Shown: in pieces, positions 24,701 to 38,600 of the stretch | How positions within the stretch are numbered: position 1 is the stretch's first letter | How the letters are laid out: each line of letters starts with the position of its first letter | DNA from: Dysidea avara | Lineage: Eukaryota > Porifera > Demospongiae > Dictyoceratida > Dysideidae | Assembly: GCF_963678975.1 (NCBI RefSeq) | Contig: NC_089273.1 | Coordinates: forward strand, 24,074,356 to 24,138,355 | Reading direction: 5' to 3' | Length of the DNA stretch: 64,000 bases | Notes under the pieces: model-generated | What the model was told of the DNA's origin: nothing | The model's database searches: none | The model's input: the letters and a program-made list of their open reading frames with translations, nothing else | Made by a program: the position numbers and the translations under genes

Positions 24701-26530
24701 CTAACAGTAAGTTGTACTGTGATCACTACAAGGAATAGTGCTATGTTAGGAGTAATAGGTGACCAAATTTCAGGCTAGTACCATACACACAAGTCAAGTT
24801 ATAGATTGCCAAGTACATGCAATTGTAAAGGCTATAAGACCCTTTCACAGATCCAGTCACATACTAGTGTTGGTATGTAGCTAAGAGTTTGCATTTTATA
24901 TCTTCATTTGATTAGTTGCTGAAATGTTTATTCATCCCTCACACAATATGATATTACCAAAAAGTTTTCTTTGTAAATTCTAGAATGCACTAAACTATTG
25001 AGTGGTAAAAGCCTGAACACTAAAATATAAACTGTTGCTTCAAAGAACCAAATGCCTTCTTTTGTTTGCTTGTGGCAACTGGCTGTTATTGTGTAACAGT
25101 GATTTGTTCATTGTGGCTACCTTGAAGAATGTGCAAACCATAAAAATCATTTATTAAAATGATTCACTGGGTGTTAAAATATAAACAGCAGATGGTCATT
25201 CTAATTAATCCTATACACAACCACAAAGTATTTTACATGGATTCTGTTAGTGTAAATTTAGCTTCCTGTTTGAGGTTCAAACAGCTCAACTGTAGAAGAA
25301 ATTTTCCCTTCACAAGCAAAATTTCAAAACTTGGGAAAGCATTGAACATAGCCAGCCAAAATAGTTACATTGACAGCAAATCAAATTGCTGAAGTCAGAG
25401 CTAACTTTTGTTAATATTATAACTACTAATAATGTCACTGCAGCTATTCCTTATCCACTAGTTTTAATTTTACAATAATATGTAATTTAGTTAGACTAGC
25501 CATTCTGCTGTCAATATTTCCAAAGCTTGTGCCTTCTTTAATGTTGTCACTATTCCCCTTAGTGCAAAAGTGCTGGATAAGTGTAATGACATCTATTATG
25601 ATTGCATGTACTAGATATGTATGTATTTGTACAATTGAGTGGCAAACATATACCAACTCCAAAAGTCTGATGTCTACCATGTGTGACTGAGTTAATTTAA
25701 CGGGTGGTTTTAAATGGACTATTTTTAAAATCATAAGATGCATCCTATTAAGTAACCCCTGCATAAGTAGCTGGCTGTTGGTTTGTAGCTGGAAACTTGA
25801 GGAGTGTACTTACTCTAGTATCACAAGTGCTTATACTGAGATAGAAGATAGCCTTGGGGTGTTTTGAATGGCATAGGCTACTAGGTTGGTAGCAATTTAA
25901 AGATAGAGATACAATTACAAGTATGCAGTATGGTGGCTCAGACTTGATAGTGGTTAAAATACAGAAAAGTACAATAGAATATGGCCTGTTTTACTAGGCC
26001 AATCATGCATCTCTGGGTTGCAGATCCTTTCTACATTCTTCATTGGTTTTATTGATGTCTTTTATTTGGTTACACTTATTACCTTTATAATGTGTAATAC
26101 TCTAAACCAGATAGATCAAAGAGTAGAAATAAATTATGTGTTAACCACCTTACTAACCATGGTGCATTACCACAAAGGCCATTCACTGTTTTTTAAACTA
26201 TGAATATGCTACATATAGTAGGGCAGCACCCCTATTGTACAGCTTGGCTGTTTTTGAGTGCATTGACATAACGTAGATAAACAAAATCTGTGGAGTATTG
26301 TGCCACCACATGTAACATGAGTATTGTTGAACTGATGTGACAAGTTATAAATGTTGTTCACAATCCCAACCAAAGTCTGATGTAGACATAACCAAGCTGT
26401 TGTGTACCGATAAAATTTCAGCTTCAAAGATAACTATTGTAGTGACATTTAGCCAGTACAGTATTTATTTAAAGTAAAATCAAATTGACATTCAGAACTC
26501 AACACATAGGGAATCATTGTCTGCTGCACT
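21736..26530. other. Intergenic DNA, no gene recognised
   Basis: Short frames on both strands (22326-22729, 22821-23052, 23626-23844, 25159-25764, 26018-26427) lack domains, codon bias or splice partners. The only structure I can support is the foldback element at 23930-24636. Promoters of the flanking genes should lie at both edges; no TATA or initiator motif is convincing. Confidence 0.6.
23930..24636. mobile_element. Foldback element built of 'ggactggactagt' repeats
   Basis: The left end 'tgtatacaatcactggactg' followed by ggactagtggac units is mirrored at the right end by 'ccactagtccagtccagtga' and ttgtataca. Further in, 'gggcaactggttgt' (about 24019) pairs with 'acaaccagttgccc' (about 24543). 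Total 707 bp. No target duplication can be fixed because the terminal octamer is itself palindromic. Confidence 0.7.
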
Positions 26531-26607
26531 ATGATTCGACTAGAGTTGCAACTAATTTTTGTTACTGTTCTGTGTTTTGCATATCTTCACACAATAGCTG
26601 CAAATGG
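26531..26607 (+). CDS. Exon 1: signal peptide
   Basis: ATG followed by a hydrophobic core (LQLIFVTVLCFAYLHTIAA) and donor G|GTAAGC, leaving phase 2. The start is chosen because it is the first ATG giving a classic secretion signal that splices in frame to the EMI exons. Confidence 0.8.
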
Positions 26608-29600
26608 GTAAGCAAAGATTCATTAACTACATATTAATTTTAATGTCTTTGTGCATTGAAATTTAGTGATGGTGTGTGATTGTAGCTACAGTATGGACAT
26701 AAAAGAAGTATAAAAATATCCAAACTTTTAGACATCCAAATTCAATATCTTGGTTACACCAATTTAGGCAATTCCTCCAATGTAAGTTGATTCTGTGGCT
26801 GCAAACAAGAGGTTACCTTGCAAAAGTTATGATGGCAAAGACTTGCATGGTAAATGAGTTTTTGATTAAGTCATGTTAGTTTACAATGTATGTGGCACTG
26901 ATGTCCTGGCCGTACCCTATTAAGCTCTTGTTGGTTAATTTGTGTTAGCTATTCAAGCTGCCTTTGTAATTATTTTAGTGATTGTCTGTGTTGCATTTCT
27001 TGTAGAAATAATAATTATAAGTTTAGTGAATTTAACATAATGAGGTGGTTGTCTAGCTAGTTTTTACTGCTGTAAATGTACTTTTGTTTATCAATGATGG
27101 TATATTCCTCAGGGTATGTTATAGCTCTTCATCTTACTATGCAAGGAAGTCCAGAAGAGCTCACCGTGTTGAAGGGTATAGCTACAGTTATAGTTGTGGT
27201 TGGTTGAACTCTAGAAGATGTCGAGGAACAAGGTTTGTATTTATTGCTGAGCGCTTTAGCATGAGACTAAATTTTAGTTTTGAAATTTCTGGTATGTTTA
27301 TTTATTGTATATAGCTGTGTTTGTCTGCAACAAAATAATGATGTAAGCTATTGTGCAATGAAGAGGGCAATGTAATGCTTGCAATCCAATGCACCACGGA
27401 TCTTTGAAACCCTGGATGTTGTGTCCAGTGTTGGGAGTAACGCGCTACTTATGTAACGCGTTACGTAATATTATTACTTTTGTGGTAACAAAGTAATATA
27501 ACGAAATACGCTATAAAAACAGGTAATATAACTCAAGTTACTCTACTTGCAAATGTAATATGTTACCTAAGTAATATAGTTGCTGTAACGAATCTAATAT
27601 TACGTAATATTATTACTAAAAGTAACGAAGTTACTAATCTCGTTAGTAATCCACTGAGTAACACCTAGCCACAACGAAGTAATGAAGCCTACTAAATGAG
27701 GCTTATTCACCAGCTACTTACTTATATCAAGACTTGCACATTGTCCAACAACGCAATCGTGTCACGTGATAAGGTGGTAGTTTCACACGTGACAGCTTAA
27801 GGCTATGGACACAAAGTAATATAATATGTAATATTATTACAGTTACTTTATTTTATGGGTAACATGTAACTGTAACTAAATAGTTCAGCTGCAAGTAATA
27901 TGTAATATGTAACTAGTTACTTTTACAAAGTAACTTGCCCAACACTGGTTGTGTCTGGATACTGTATTTACTTTGCGCCACAGTGTTTTTACCTTAGTTC
28001 TAAAAATCAATGTAGCAACTATTCGAATTTGACCACCACTTATGTTCGAAAACAATTTTGAAGCTCTTATTTTCAAAATCAATCATTGTCAAGTGCAGCT
28101 ACTATTGAAGGTGCAGCATTTAACCTTATGGTATCTTAGAACACCACTCCACAGCTGGATAACTGCCACAAAGTGTCAGTGATGTTTACTTAAACATTTG
28201 TCATTGCTTAAGGGTGACCACAAAGCCATACCTCAACAACTTTGATGTGTAGCTACAGTGCACAGATTTTTACATGTGCATATGTAGCTTTATGGTTTGC
28301 TTATATACTAGTGTAACTGTGTTTTTATTTTGTACATTACTATTTAACTGTATGTATCTTACACTGCAGAATTTTGACATAATAGTGAAGATAAAAAATA
28401 ATGTGGTTGACATTGATGTTTACGTATAGTCATGATGGCTGATTTTATATCTTTGCAGATACCGCACAATATATTATACAGCCTATGACAGAGTATTGAA
28501 ATACCGGAGGAATCAGTTTTGCTGCTCAGGATATTATGGTTCTCCTTACAATTGCAAAGGTATATGTCCATAAATATATAAGTACCATCTTATTATAATT
28601 AATTATAAGCATGTGCCTATATAAATGGTTTATTTCACATACATAACAGATTCCCTTCCAAATCACTGCATACATATGTGACCTAATCGTCAATGTGCTA
28701 AAACCATCAATTTGACCTAAACCATCAATAGATTGTGAAATATGTGAACTCAAACATTTCAATCCAGTATAGCATAGCAAGTTCCAAAGTTCTGAATTTG
28801 AAACTTTCCCAGTAAATGCAGCCAATGATAGTGTTTAACCCTTTTTAATCTGCAGCAAGCTAATTAATAGCCATGATTTTGAGCAACTTTTTTCACAATA
28901 GTACTGATCTGTAACATAGGCACACCACCATGGTTGGTGGAATAGTGAATCGGTATATTGACAGAAAATAGCAGACCAAAATTTATGCCACAGATATTTT
29001 TGTACAAAATAGATTAAATGCTCTATTACCCTTCTCACAGGTCCCTAGTTGAATATAGTATTCACAGAATGCTTCAAATAATGACATACAATAGTATTAT
29101 TTCACGGCAGTACTACATGGCTTCCTATGCTTCTCATAGACCACTCATTACCTGGGAATTACCAACAATATGTTTATACTTGCTTCAAATACCCAAGTAT
29201 TTTTGCATTGTAGTATATGGCAACATACTGTAGTAAACAAAGCTATATGTATATCACATTGCAGAACGACCCAGAGTCTTTAGAAATCCTGCTGATGTAA
29301 CTGCTGAAGTTACCAGTAACGTCCACTTCTATGTTCAAGCTACAGGATATGGAACATACAGATATCAGTGGTACCGCAATGGCAGTCGAATGATTAATAA
29401 AATAGATGACTACCTGTATATTAATAACATAGCACTAAATGATGTTGGTACATATCATTGTACTGTTTGTAATCAAGATGGTTATTGTGACACATCATCA
29501 AGAGCTGTACTAACTGTAACAGGTTAGCAATAAAAATAATAATAACATACAGTGTCTTCTGTTTGCAAGAAACATTTTTACATAATATATAATTTATATC

Positions 29601-32600
29601 GGTGCATGATAATACACACACACTTTCACAACACACACACACGCACACTAACACACACGCGCACACACACACACACACATGCACACACACACACACTCAC
29701 AATTTTTTTAAATCGAACATTCTGTGAGCACTGTATAAATGTCCTCAATATTTTGCATTTAATTAAAGTATATACAGTAAATAATAATGTTAACAGATAG
29801 TAAACACTGTCTTCATCACTATTTCTGCAGAAATGTGGGTAAAAAAACCTTATGGCTAGCATACCACTCAATAGCTAACAACCAATCTATTGAAAGTTTG
29901 AGTGGAAAAGTGTGAAATCAAAACATGGCAGCCAAAAACAATTGAAATGTAACTAATATTTATTATTCTTTGCTGCCACAATTGATTTCACAACTTTTCT
30001 CCCAGGCTTTGAAGGCTGCGCCTTTTTTACAGCTTGGTTGTTTTTGAGTGATATCGATATCATGTGCTAGGTACCAGCTGAGCTGAGCATATTATTTAAA
30101 GTACCACTAGGTCTGGGATTTTTTCTGCATTCTTTACATTTTAGTTACATGTTTATGACTCCCTGTATTCGCCTTCTCACAGGTCCCTAGTGTTATACAG
30201 TAGCATTCACAGAATAATTATAATGTTCGAGTGTTAATTGGATGGCTACAGGTTCGAGGCTGCCCAGGTCCAGTCATGGATTTTTCTCCTTTCTCCCCCT
30301 TTTCAAATATACTTTATGTAACAACTTTAAACAAGCTGTAGGATCAAGTGTCCTACAGACATTCAGCACTTGTGCTGTAAAGCCTTAATAGCTAAATAAA
30401 AATAAATAAATAGCTAGCTAGGTGACTAAGAGTCCAATATGTGCATCTAAACGAAACAAAATAATGACTGCAATACATATATGTGACCAGATTTTACAAA
30501 ACCAATCCAAATCGCACATCAAGCAAAATCAAACTAACATCACCAGTGAATAGCTACACTATCGTACTAGTAGTTTTGACCCTCAGTACTACTCAAACTA
30601 CTCGAGGCTGGTTTTAACGGACGTCTTTCTGGGTGGTGTGGAGTGCTCAAATGGCAGTTTTAGGCCTTGTGAAGGACCTGACTTGGCAAGAATCAGTGGT
30701 TTACTGATGGACAGCCTGATAATGTTGACCAGACGTTTTCTCTGTTGATGTTGCTACATATCAGCCACTAAGGAGCCAGCATAGCCCTGTAATCTTGTGT
30801 CTGGACTCCAATCGTTGTCTGCCTCCATTTTGAAGTCTATCTCTTACCCTTCCCACCACCCACCACCCTCCATCCCTTTGTAAGCACTTGTGATACTACT
30901 TCACTCATCCAACTGCTCAGATTTTCTATCTTATTTGGCGGGAAACTCTACAAGCAGCTACAAGTACTGGAAGTGGCCTGAAAGGTAATAGATTGATGCA
31001 TCATTTGTGTAAATTTCATACGCATGCTTGCTATCCTTGGAGAGTTATGCTGGCTTGAATTCTTTAAAACCGTTTATCTCGAAACTAATAATGTTCAAGT
31101 TGGATTGTTTTTCCAAAATCCAGTCACATATATCATTACTGTAGCTATTTCATAAAAATACGTACTATACCTTATTTAATAATTAACCAATCCTTTGTTA
31201 CACTTTGCAGAAATAAGAGCAAGATACTGTAATAAAACAATCAGTTTTCAAGCATAATCTTGACAGCTTAACTTTGAGCATAATAGGCTTGGTCTTTGAG
31301 CTCAAAGAATAATATGCAAACATAAGTATAATAGGCCAGTGCCTACTACTGTATGTGCTAAGTATTATTACTTTAGAGATGCACCAATATAAATGTCAGT
31401 ATCAGTACTGTTATCAAGATACTGGTAATACCAGGCATCGATAAAATGCTAGATATTTCAATTAAGTTCTATTCTTGACTTAGAAGCACTGTGGGTAAAT
31501 CATGAACCTCAAAATGCAAACCTTTAAACACTAGGCAAGGGTTGTAATCATGAGTTTGAGTAATTTTTTTTTTCATTGTATCATACACTACGATAGTAGT
31601 GTATAGTAGGGACCACAAAGGAGTAGGCATGGCCTACGAAATAACATCACCCAAAAAACAGCCTCAATTTCCCAGACGATGATGAGGCAGTATTGGTTAG
31701 GTAAAACTAAGCCCAAACAAGCTTTCAGATTGACCCGAAATGCTTTCAACAAGTTGCTACAAATTTTTTTTTTTATTCAGCGGAATGTTCTACTGACTGC
31801 CTGACTGACTGATTGACTGACTGCCTGATACCTTCAGACAAGCGTAACTTGATAACGGCTAAGGCTACGGGCTTGATTTTTTCACTGTTCGACGTCGCTT
31901 CAGCCCGAGAGATGCCTTTTGGCGTACCGCAATACGTACATTGCGTTCTTCATGGACTTACCACTATCCTCCTCTGTGTCCCATTAATCTTTGCTGACAG
32001 CGAAAAGTGTTGATTTGGTGGTAGCACGTGATGGCTTCCCTTCGTAATGAAAATCGTCCGTATTTTTCATAGTGGCTACTTTGATTGCAGAGGTGTTTCT
32101 AAAACAATTTTTGATTTGTAATGCTGTGTAACGGGTTGAACATAGCCAACAAAGAAGCGTAATGGATACTTCACTTTTCAGACGATAATTTATATAACTC
32201 GGGCGCGTGGCACTAGGGATGCCATGACGTAGAAATTTTTATGTCACATGTCATAGAGGTTTATGACATGTCATATGTCACGACATAATTAAAGTTTCAC
32301 AACTGAAGCTGTTACTTATGAAACTGCATAGCTATTTTGATTGAAATGTGCAAAAATATCAACTTTAACATCAGCAATATTAACTATGACATCAATAACC
32401 AACATTGCTCATACTTATTTTTCAAATTTTGTCATATTTATTGAATCAAATTTGATCAAAATTAATGGAAAAGTGTGCATTATTAGGAGATTTTTATGTC
32501 ATGACATAAAGAAGCCTATGTCATATCATATCATGGAGCTTTATGTCACGACATGTTGTATGTCACGACTATCTTGGCATCCTTACGTGGCACTAACCCT

Positions 32601-35600
32601 TTCTTTTGGTATGCGTAGGTTGCAGAGATGCTTTTCGAACAGCTCTTGATTCATACTGCTGTGTAAAGGGTTGAACATAGCTGACAACGAAACGTAATGG
32701 AAACTTCAGTTTTCAGACGATATAGCTGGGGTGCGTGGCACCATTTCAAATGCAGTATGTGTCACCAATCACAATAATATTATTTACATAAAAGTTAACA
32801 AACAAGTATTTCAAAAAAAATTTGAATTTATAACTAGAGTAGGGACCATAGCACATCGATAAAAAGTACTGAAACAAGCTGGAGTAGTGCACGATATTAA
32901 ATCACAGTAAAACAATAAGAAGTGTTATATCCCTACTGTACATTTCCTATCTTGGAGCACAGTAGGGATATAACACTTCTTATTGTTTTACTGTGATTTA
33001 ATATCATGCACTACTCCAGCTTGTTTCAGTACTTTTTATCGATCTGCTATGGTCCCTACTCTAGCTATAAATTCAAAATTTTTTGAAATACTTGTATATA
33101 TATACAGACCTTTTCCACAAATCTTTCTCCTGCTCATAAAAAATATATTGCAATGTTAACAACCTTTTAAACTTTTTGAAACATTTCTTTTAGTGTCCAC
33201 AATTAAATGTCTTGTATGTTAATGTTCAGACCAGTGTCGGAGGAACTGTAGTTAATGTGAGGGTGGCTGACCAGAGTATAGAATTTCTGGCAGCTTAATC
33301 AGGCTTAATCAGGCTTAGGGGGCTGCACCCCCTAGAAGCTGTAGCCATTTTTAGCTTTCATGATTCCTTAAAGTTCACCAGAATTAATTTACAGGAAGTA
33401 TTTCAACTACAATACCAACTTTATTAATCAAAAGTATTTAAAACAGTTTATTTTCAGTCAATAAAAACTTCTTTTGGCAAAGCTTTTAGCCATTGACTAT
33501 AGGTTAATATACACAGCTTTTAAAAGCAGTACAAAACAGCCTTTAGACACCTGAAAACATGCATTTGGTACAGTGGTAAGAGACACCAGCTTATAAGTAA
33601 GAGGTCAGTGGTTCAATTCCCACTGTAGGCAATACATATATTTTTTTCTTCGATTTTAGATTATATATTTTTAAGGAACACATTATCATGAAGGACTTTG
33701 ACTGCTCTATTAGGGTATTTAAGTGTTCTATTAGAGTATATCAATCTTTTTCACAGTTTTCAGCCCCATTCCAAGAAAGATAGTTTCAGTAAGATATTTT
33801 CTGATGGTAGCTAAGGCCCCTTACCAGACCTCAGCCCCTTAAACCCCATCCCCTTCAGCTCCCTAACCCCCCTCCCTCCGCGCCTATGGTTCAGACAGTA
33901 TCATAATTCTGTAGCCAAAATAATTATGAGTTTTTTCATATTGGTACACCCTAAATAATTACTTTTCATGTGATAGTGCTTTGCGTGCTATATTTTACAG
34001 TGAATCCACCTCATGTCCTCATGCATCCTGTGTCAAGAACAATCAACCTAGTCACTAACAATGTTAACATGTCACTATCATGTGAAGCCAATGGACACAA
34101 CTTGAAATATGCTTGGGAAAGACTTAACAACACTCTTCCTAACAACACCAGAGGTGCTAACACAACTACACTGTATTTTACTTTACTGGAACCTGAAAAT
34201 GCTGGTAAATATCGTTGTAGAGTATACAATGATAGTGGATATGGATACTCTGACTATGGAGTACTGCAAATACATGGTGAGAATCATTAGTATAAAAATA
34301 GTAAATTACCGTGTTTTTCATCCTAAACTGTGTCCTAGCATGCAATGCCTCAGTGTATGACAAACTGACTGGCCAGCTCTTCCAAATATAATTATTATTT
34401 ATTTGCTCACTTAACTAGCTTCTTCATAATGTATTAAATATTACCACAGTATAGCTATCACATACAGTGCATGTTTTATTAATCTACTGCAAGGTTTGAT
34501 GAGTCAGACATCAAATCTGTACTCAGTGTGTGATCTATGTACATATATTGTGTACTGTGTGTTCCTTTTGTAGTGCCTCCTCCACAAATTATTACACAAC
34601 CCAAGAACACAACAGCTGCTGATCCATTTGGTGCTCATTTCACTTGTTCTGCAAATGGATATGGTGAAATAAAAATTGACTGGTACAATAAAAATGTGCA
34701 GGAGAATCTTCCAGCTAAAGTAATCATATCAGAAGAACATTCACTTGAAAGTGTAACAAGTGTCTTGTTTATCCCTCATGTTACATTAGAAGATGAAGGT
34801 GGTTACTTTTGTTCTGTAAAGATAGGAAAAGTATCTACAAAGTCTAACATTGCTTATTTGGACCAAATCAGTAAGTACATAATTATATTTCTGCACCTAT
34901 ATATATATGTATTACAAAGTAATTCCAATGTGATTTTGTACAATTTGTGATCAATAGAAAAAGGAAGTCATCATCACTAACACAGATGACTTGATGACTT
35001 GCTGACCAGCAAGTTAAAATAAGTAAAGGCATAATAGAATGCATATTTTAGGCACTATTTAATTAGTTCTATGTTTAACCTCGAAGAGTGCACAAAGGTA
35101 AATGTGTGATTTATTATTTTTCATATTATGTAACAGATAAATAAGCTAGCCATATGACCTATCTATAATCTATTATAGGCAGTGATATCTAACATAACTG
35201 CCACTAGTTATAGTATAGCCCAGCTGCAACTTACTTTGTTGGTTCTACGTATATACAAAGGCAGCAAATGACTTCCATCAGTAATTTTATTGGAAGAAGG
35301 ATTTAACTCGGATGAAAACAAGTTTTAAGTACTAAATTAAATCTTATTGCATGCTCACCACACGTAGCTGGATAGAGTGTATGTGATACTTCACAAGACA
35401 GTATACGTAGGTAAAGAAATAAAGTTACAATAATTAGCTATAGCAATAAACACATAATTACAGTCCTGAAGGTCTCCCAGTGTCTTGCACTGGTAGCCAT
35501 AATTAATTACATACTAAGTACTGTAAGTATAGTATCCTTTCTAAAATTGATAAACTATAGTTATATTTCTGCATTGCAGAAGTTCCAAAAAACACTCAGA

Positions 35601-38600
35601 AAGTGATGACATGAGATGATAATAGTAAAGATCAGTAGATCAAAACTAATGTTTTAAACACCAAGTTTAATTAAATTTCAAGCATTTGCCCTTGTTTTGC
35701 AAGTCCCAAAGCTAGCAAATGACCAGTTATGAGTGTTGCACTTGCTCACTGTACAGTTATTCCAAACAAATAAATTTTTAAGCATTTGTTCACATTTACA
35801 GAGTGTATGTGTACTGATATCATTCAACACTGCTTACACATACACATTTTTTGCCCTTTAAAGTGAGCCCAATGATCACAGTTGACATGGATAACACTAC
35901 AGTCAACTTGTTGGTTAAGAATTATAACCTCTCTATGAAGTGTTTACCATCCGATACTGACTTGGAATACCAGTGGCATAAGAAGAACTCATCACTACCA
36001 TCATCAGCAGTTGGAGGGAACACTTCCAACATGACAATTTATAGATTAACACCAGAAGATGCTGGTGAATATCAGTGTTTACTCACTAATGCCAGTGGAA
36101 CAATTGCATCTGAATTTGTCACTCTACAGATAAATGGTAGGTGAACAAAGAGGTTGATATCTAGTACTGGACACTGATATGTAGTGACTTAAGTTTACAC
36201 GAAGAAGAATGAGATACTGCATGTACATAATATAGATCAGCAATACGTAATTAGGGAGCAACTAAAGAAAAGATTAATCTTAATTGTATGTTGGAAATAT
36301 CCTTAACATAATGGTCAGATATGCTTCTGAACTTGTTATAATTATACAAGTACATTAAAACAGTAAGCAAAATATTGAACGTGGTAAGTCAGACCAAAAA
36401 AAGAATCCCTGTAAAGAAAAACAGGTGAAGAAAAGAGCAAATAGGATCATCCCTAATAGCAAGAGTGAATAATAGTAGCTGTAGTATACAATGATTAGGA
36501 CAATGCCTATTGTTCTTACAAATCAATGAAAGTTACAGTGAAATGGCTATAAAAGTCTGCACATATGTATTGTCATTATTGCTTATCATAAAATTTGTGT
36601 CATTGATTTTTGTAGCTCGGCTCTGTTGGCATGCCATATATTTATACTAATTAAAGTGTGGTCATGAGTGCAATATCAGAAAAATAGCATGAGGGCATGA
36701 GCGAGAGGACTAATACAACGGGAGGCTAAGCTGGGTGCTGTATTTGGCTCGAGACTATGCCAGAGTTCTATTTTTTCTCATATAGCACAAGCGTGGCAAT
36801 GCTTTAACTGGTTTAAAGTGTTCTCTGGTCATCTTTGTTCAGAACATTCATTTTGTAGACTCGAACTGTTTTCAGCAGCATCAGACAATAAGTAAGTGCT
36901 AGTTTGGTCATAAAACAAACAGATAACATCATTTTGGCTATATATTTCTAAAATGTTTCACACATAATAAACGGTGCTGTATTTTCCACATGCAATGCTG
37001 TATTTTCCTTCCAGTGCTGTGTGGAAATAATATAGCACTCTTATTCATTTGATCTTTGCCCATGCAAATACTTTAAAACTGTATTTGTGAGTGTGTATAT
37101 TCATAAGTATACTGACACGTTATCATTTACAACATGTATATTTTAATTTCATGTGTTTTATATCCTAATCAGTCCCTCCACCTGAATTGTTGATTCCTCC
37201 GGAAAACATAACAGTATCCGCTTATTCTGAAGTAGCACTTTCTTGTACTGGCAGAGGTTTTGGTGATGTTAAAGTTGTTTGGACAAAGCCACCATCTAAA
37301 GTGACCACAACTGCACTATATGCTACTGAGAGATATGATGATAGGATAGTCAGTACATTAACAATCCATCGTGTTGTGGAGATATATTCTGGATCTTATT
37401 GCTGTGCTGTTGTCAACCATGTTGGATCTTCAGATGTTCTGTGTGCCAGTGTACAAGTCAATAGTAAGTATGTATAGAGCACATACATACCCATTGTAAG
37501 ATCCTGATATAGGAGTCCACCCACATATCATCATCTGTAAAATCCTCACTCACTATGAAATAATTGCCTCCAATGTTTACAGGACACTAGGACTAATCCT
37601 AAGGACTTATTCAACATATTCTATCGTATCCAAGAACTTGCTCTATGTTACACTAGTGCAATCATGACTGACTTACTGTAGCCAATTATGGAGGCCTTAC
37701 TTACTAATAGATATTTCTATTCTAGAAAAAGTCCAAAGGAGGGAAATGAAGTACATTTTAAATAGCTACCACTCACCCTACAAACCAGACTAACATAACT
37801 TGATTTACTCCCTTTAACATATCAATATGAACTGAAAATCTTACAAAACTGTTTACCCCAACTTCAACATTAAGAACTACAACGACATTACAAGTTTGTA
37901 CCAGATGCTAGAACCTGGCTGAAGCGGCTGTTTGCAATTCGCATGGGGGGAAGCTTTACAGAGCAGTTCTTTTTGCTACCAAACAACAATGTGAACTCCA
38001 GGGAAGATACCTTGCGAGTAAAACAGTACAAATTTATACCATTACCATCGCTTTGTTTACAATTATCCCATCAGAAATCACTACAAGTTTGCCATTTTGT
38101 GGCATGATGTAATGAAACACAACAAGTTGTTACATCATGAATATATTTTATGGGATATTGATTAGCACTTGTATGGTTTGGTACACTGTCGCTTTAAACC
38201 AAAACATGCAGAAGTCACAGATGGTTTCTCTTTGCTTTGGTTTCTGCCAAATCATGTAGCTTCATTAGTTGAGTTAGCAGACCACAAGATAAGAGGCACA
38301 CTGAAATGTCCTTTTTGTAATGTAAAATAGTTTCTTTGTTTTTGTACAACCAAAATAAACAATCCTCTTTATATATACATATATATGTATAGGCTTACTG
38401 TACTTTCTAGTCATTAGTTTAGATCATTCATCTGAAGTATAGACGTAAAGTGCAGATTGATACTAAGTGTCTGTACTATTGTCATATACTTATACCACAT
38501 TAGCATAGCACTGGTGTTCAAAGTGCTGCTTGGAATTTAACTTGCATATTGCCAGAGCAATATCATTGGAACATAGTTGGTTCATGGATTTGATTCCCAA

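Noticed and set aside
29421-29871. Cys/Val- and Thr/His-rich frames
   Set aside because: Translation of the CA/GT microsatellite and antisense of an Ig exon.
33561-33631. Functional tRNA gene
   Set aside because: The T-arm is perfect but the acceptor and anticodon stems do not pair well; better explained as a tRNA-derived repeat.
35578-35620. An extra Ig-gene exon after the acceptor at 35578
   Set aside because: 'attgcag|aagttcc' looks like an acceptor, but the following frame stops within about 30 nt in the required phase.
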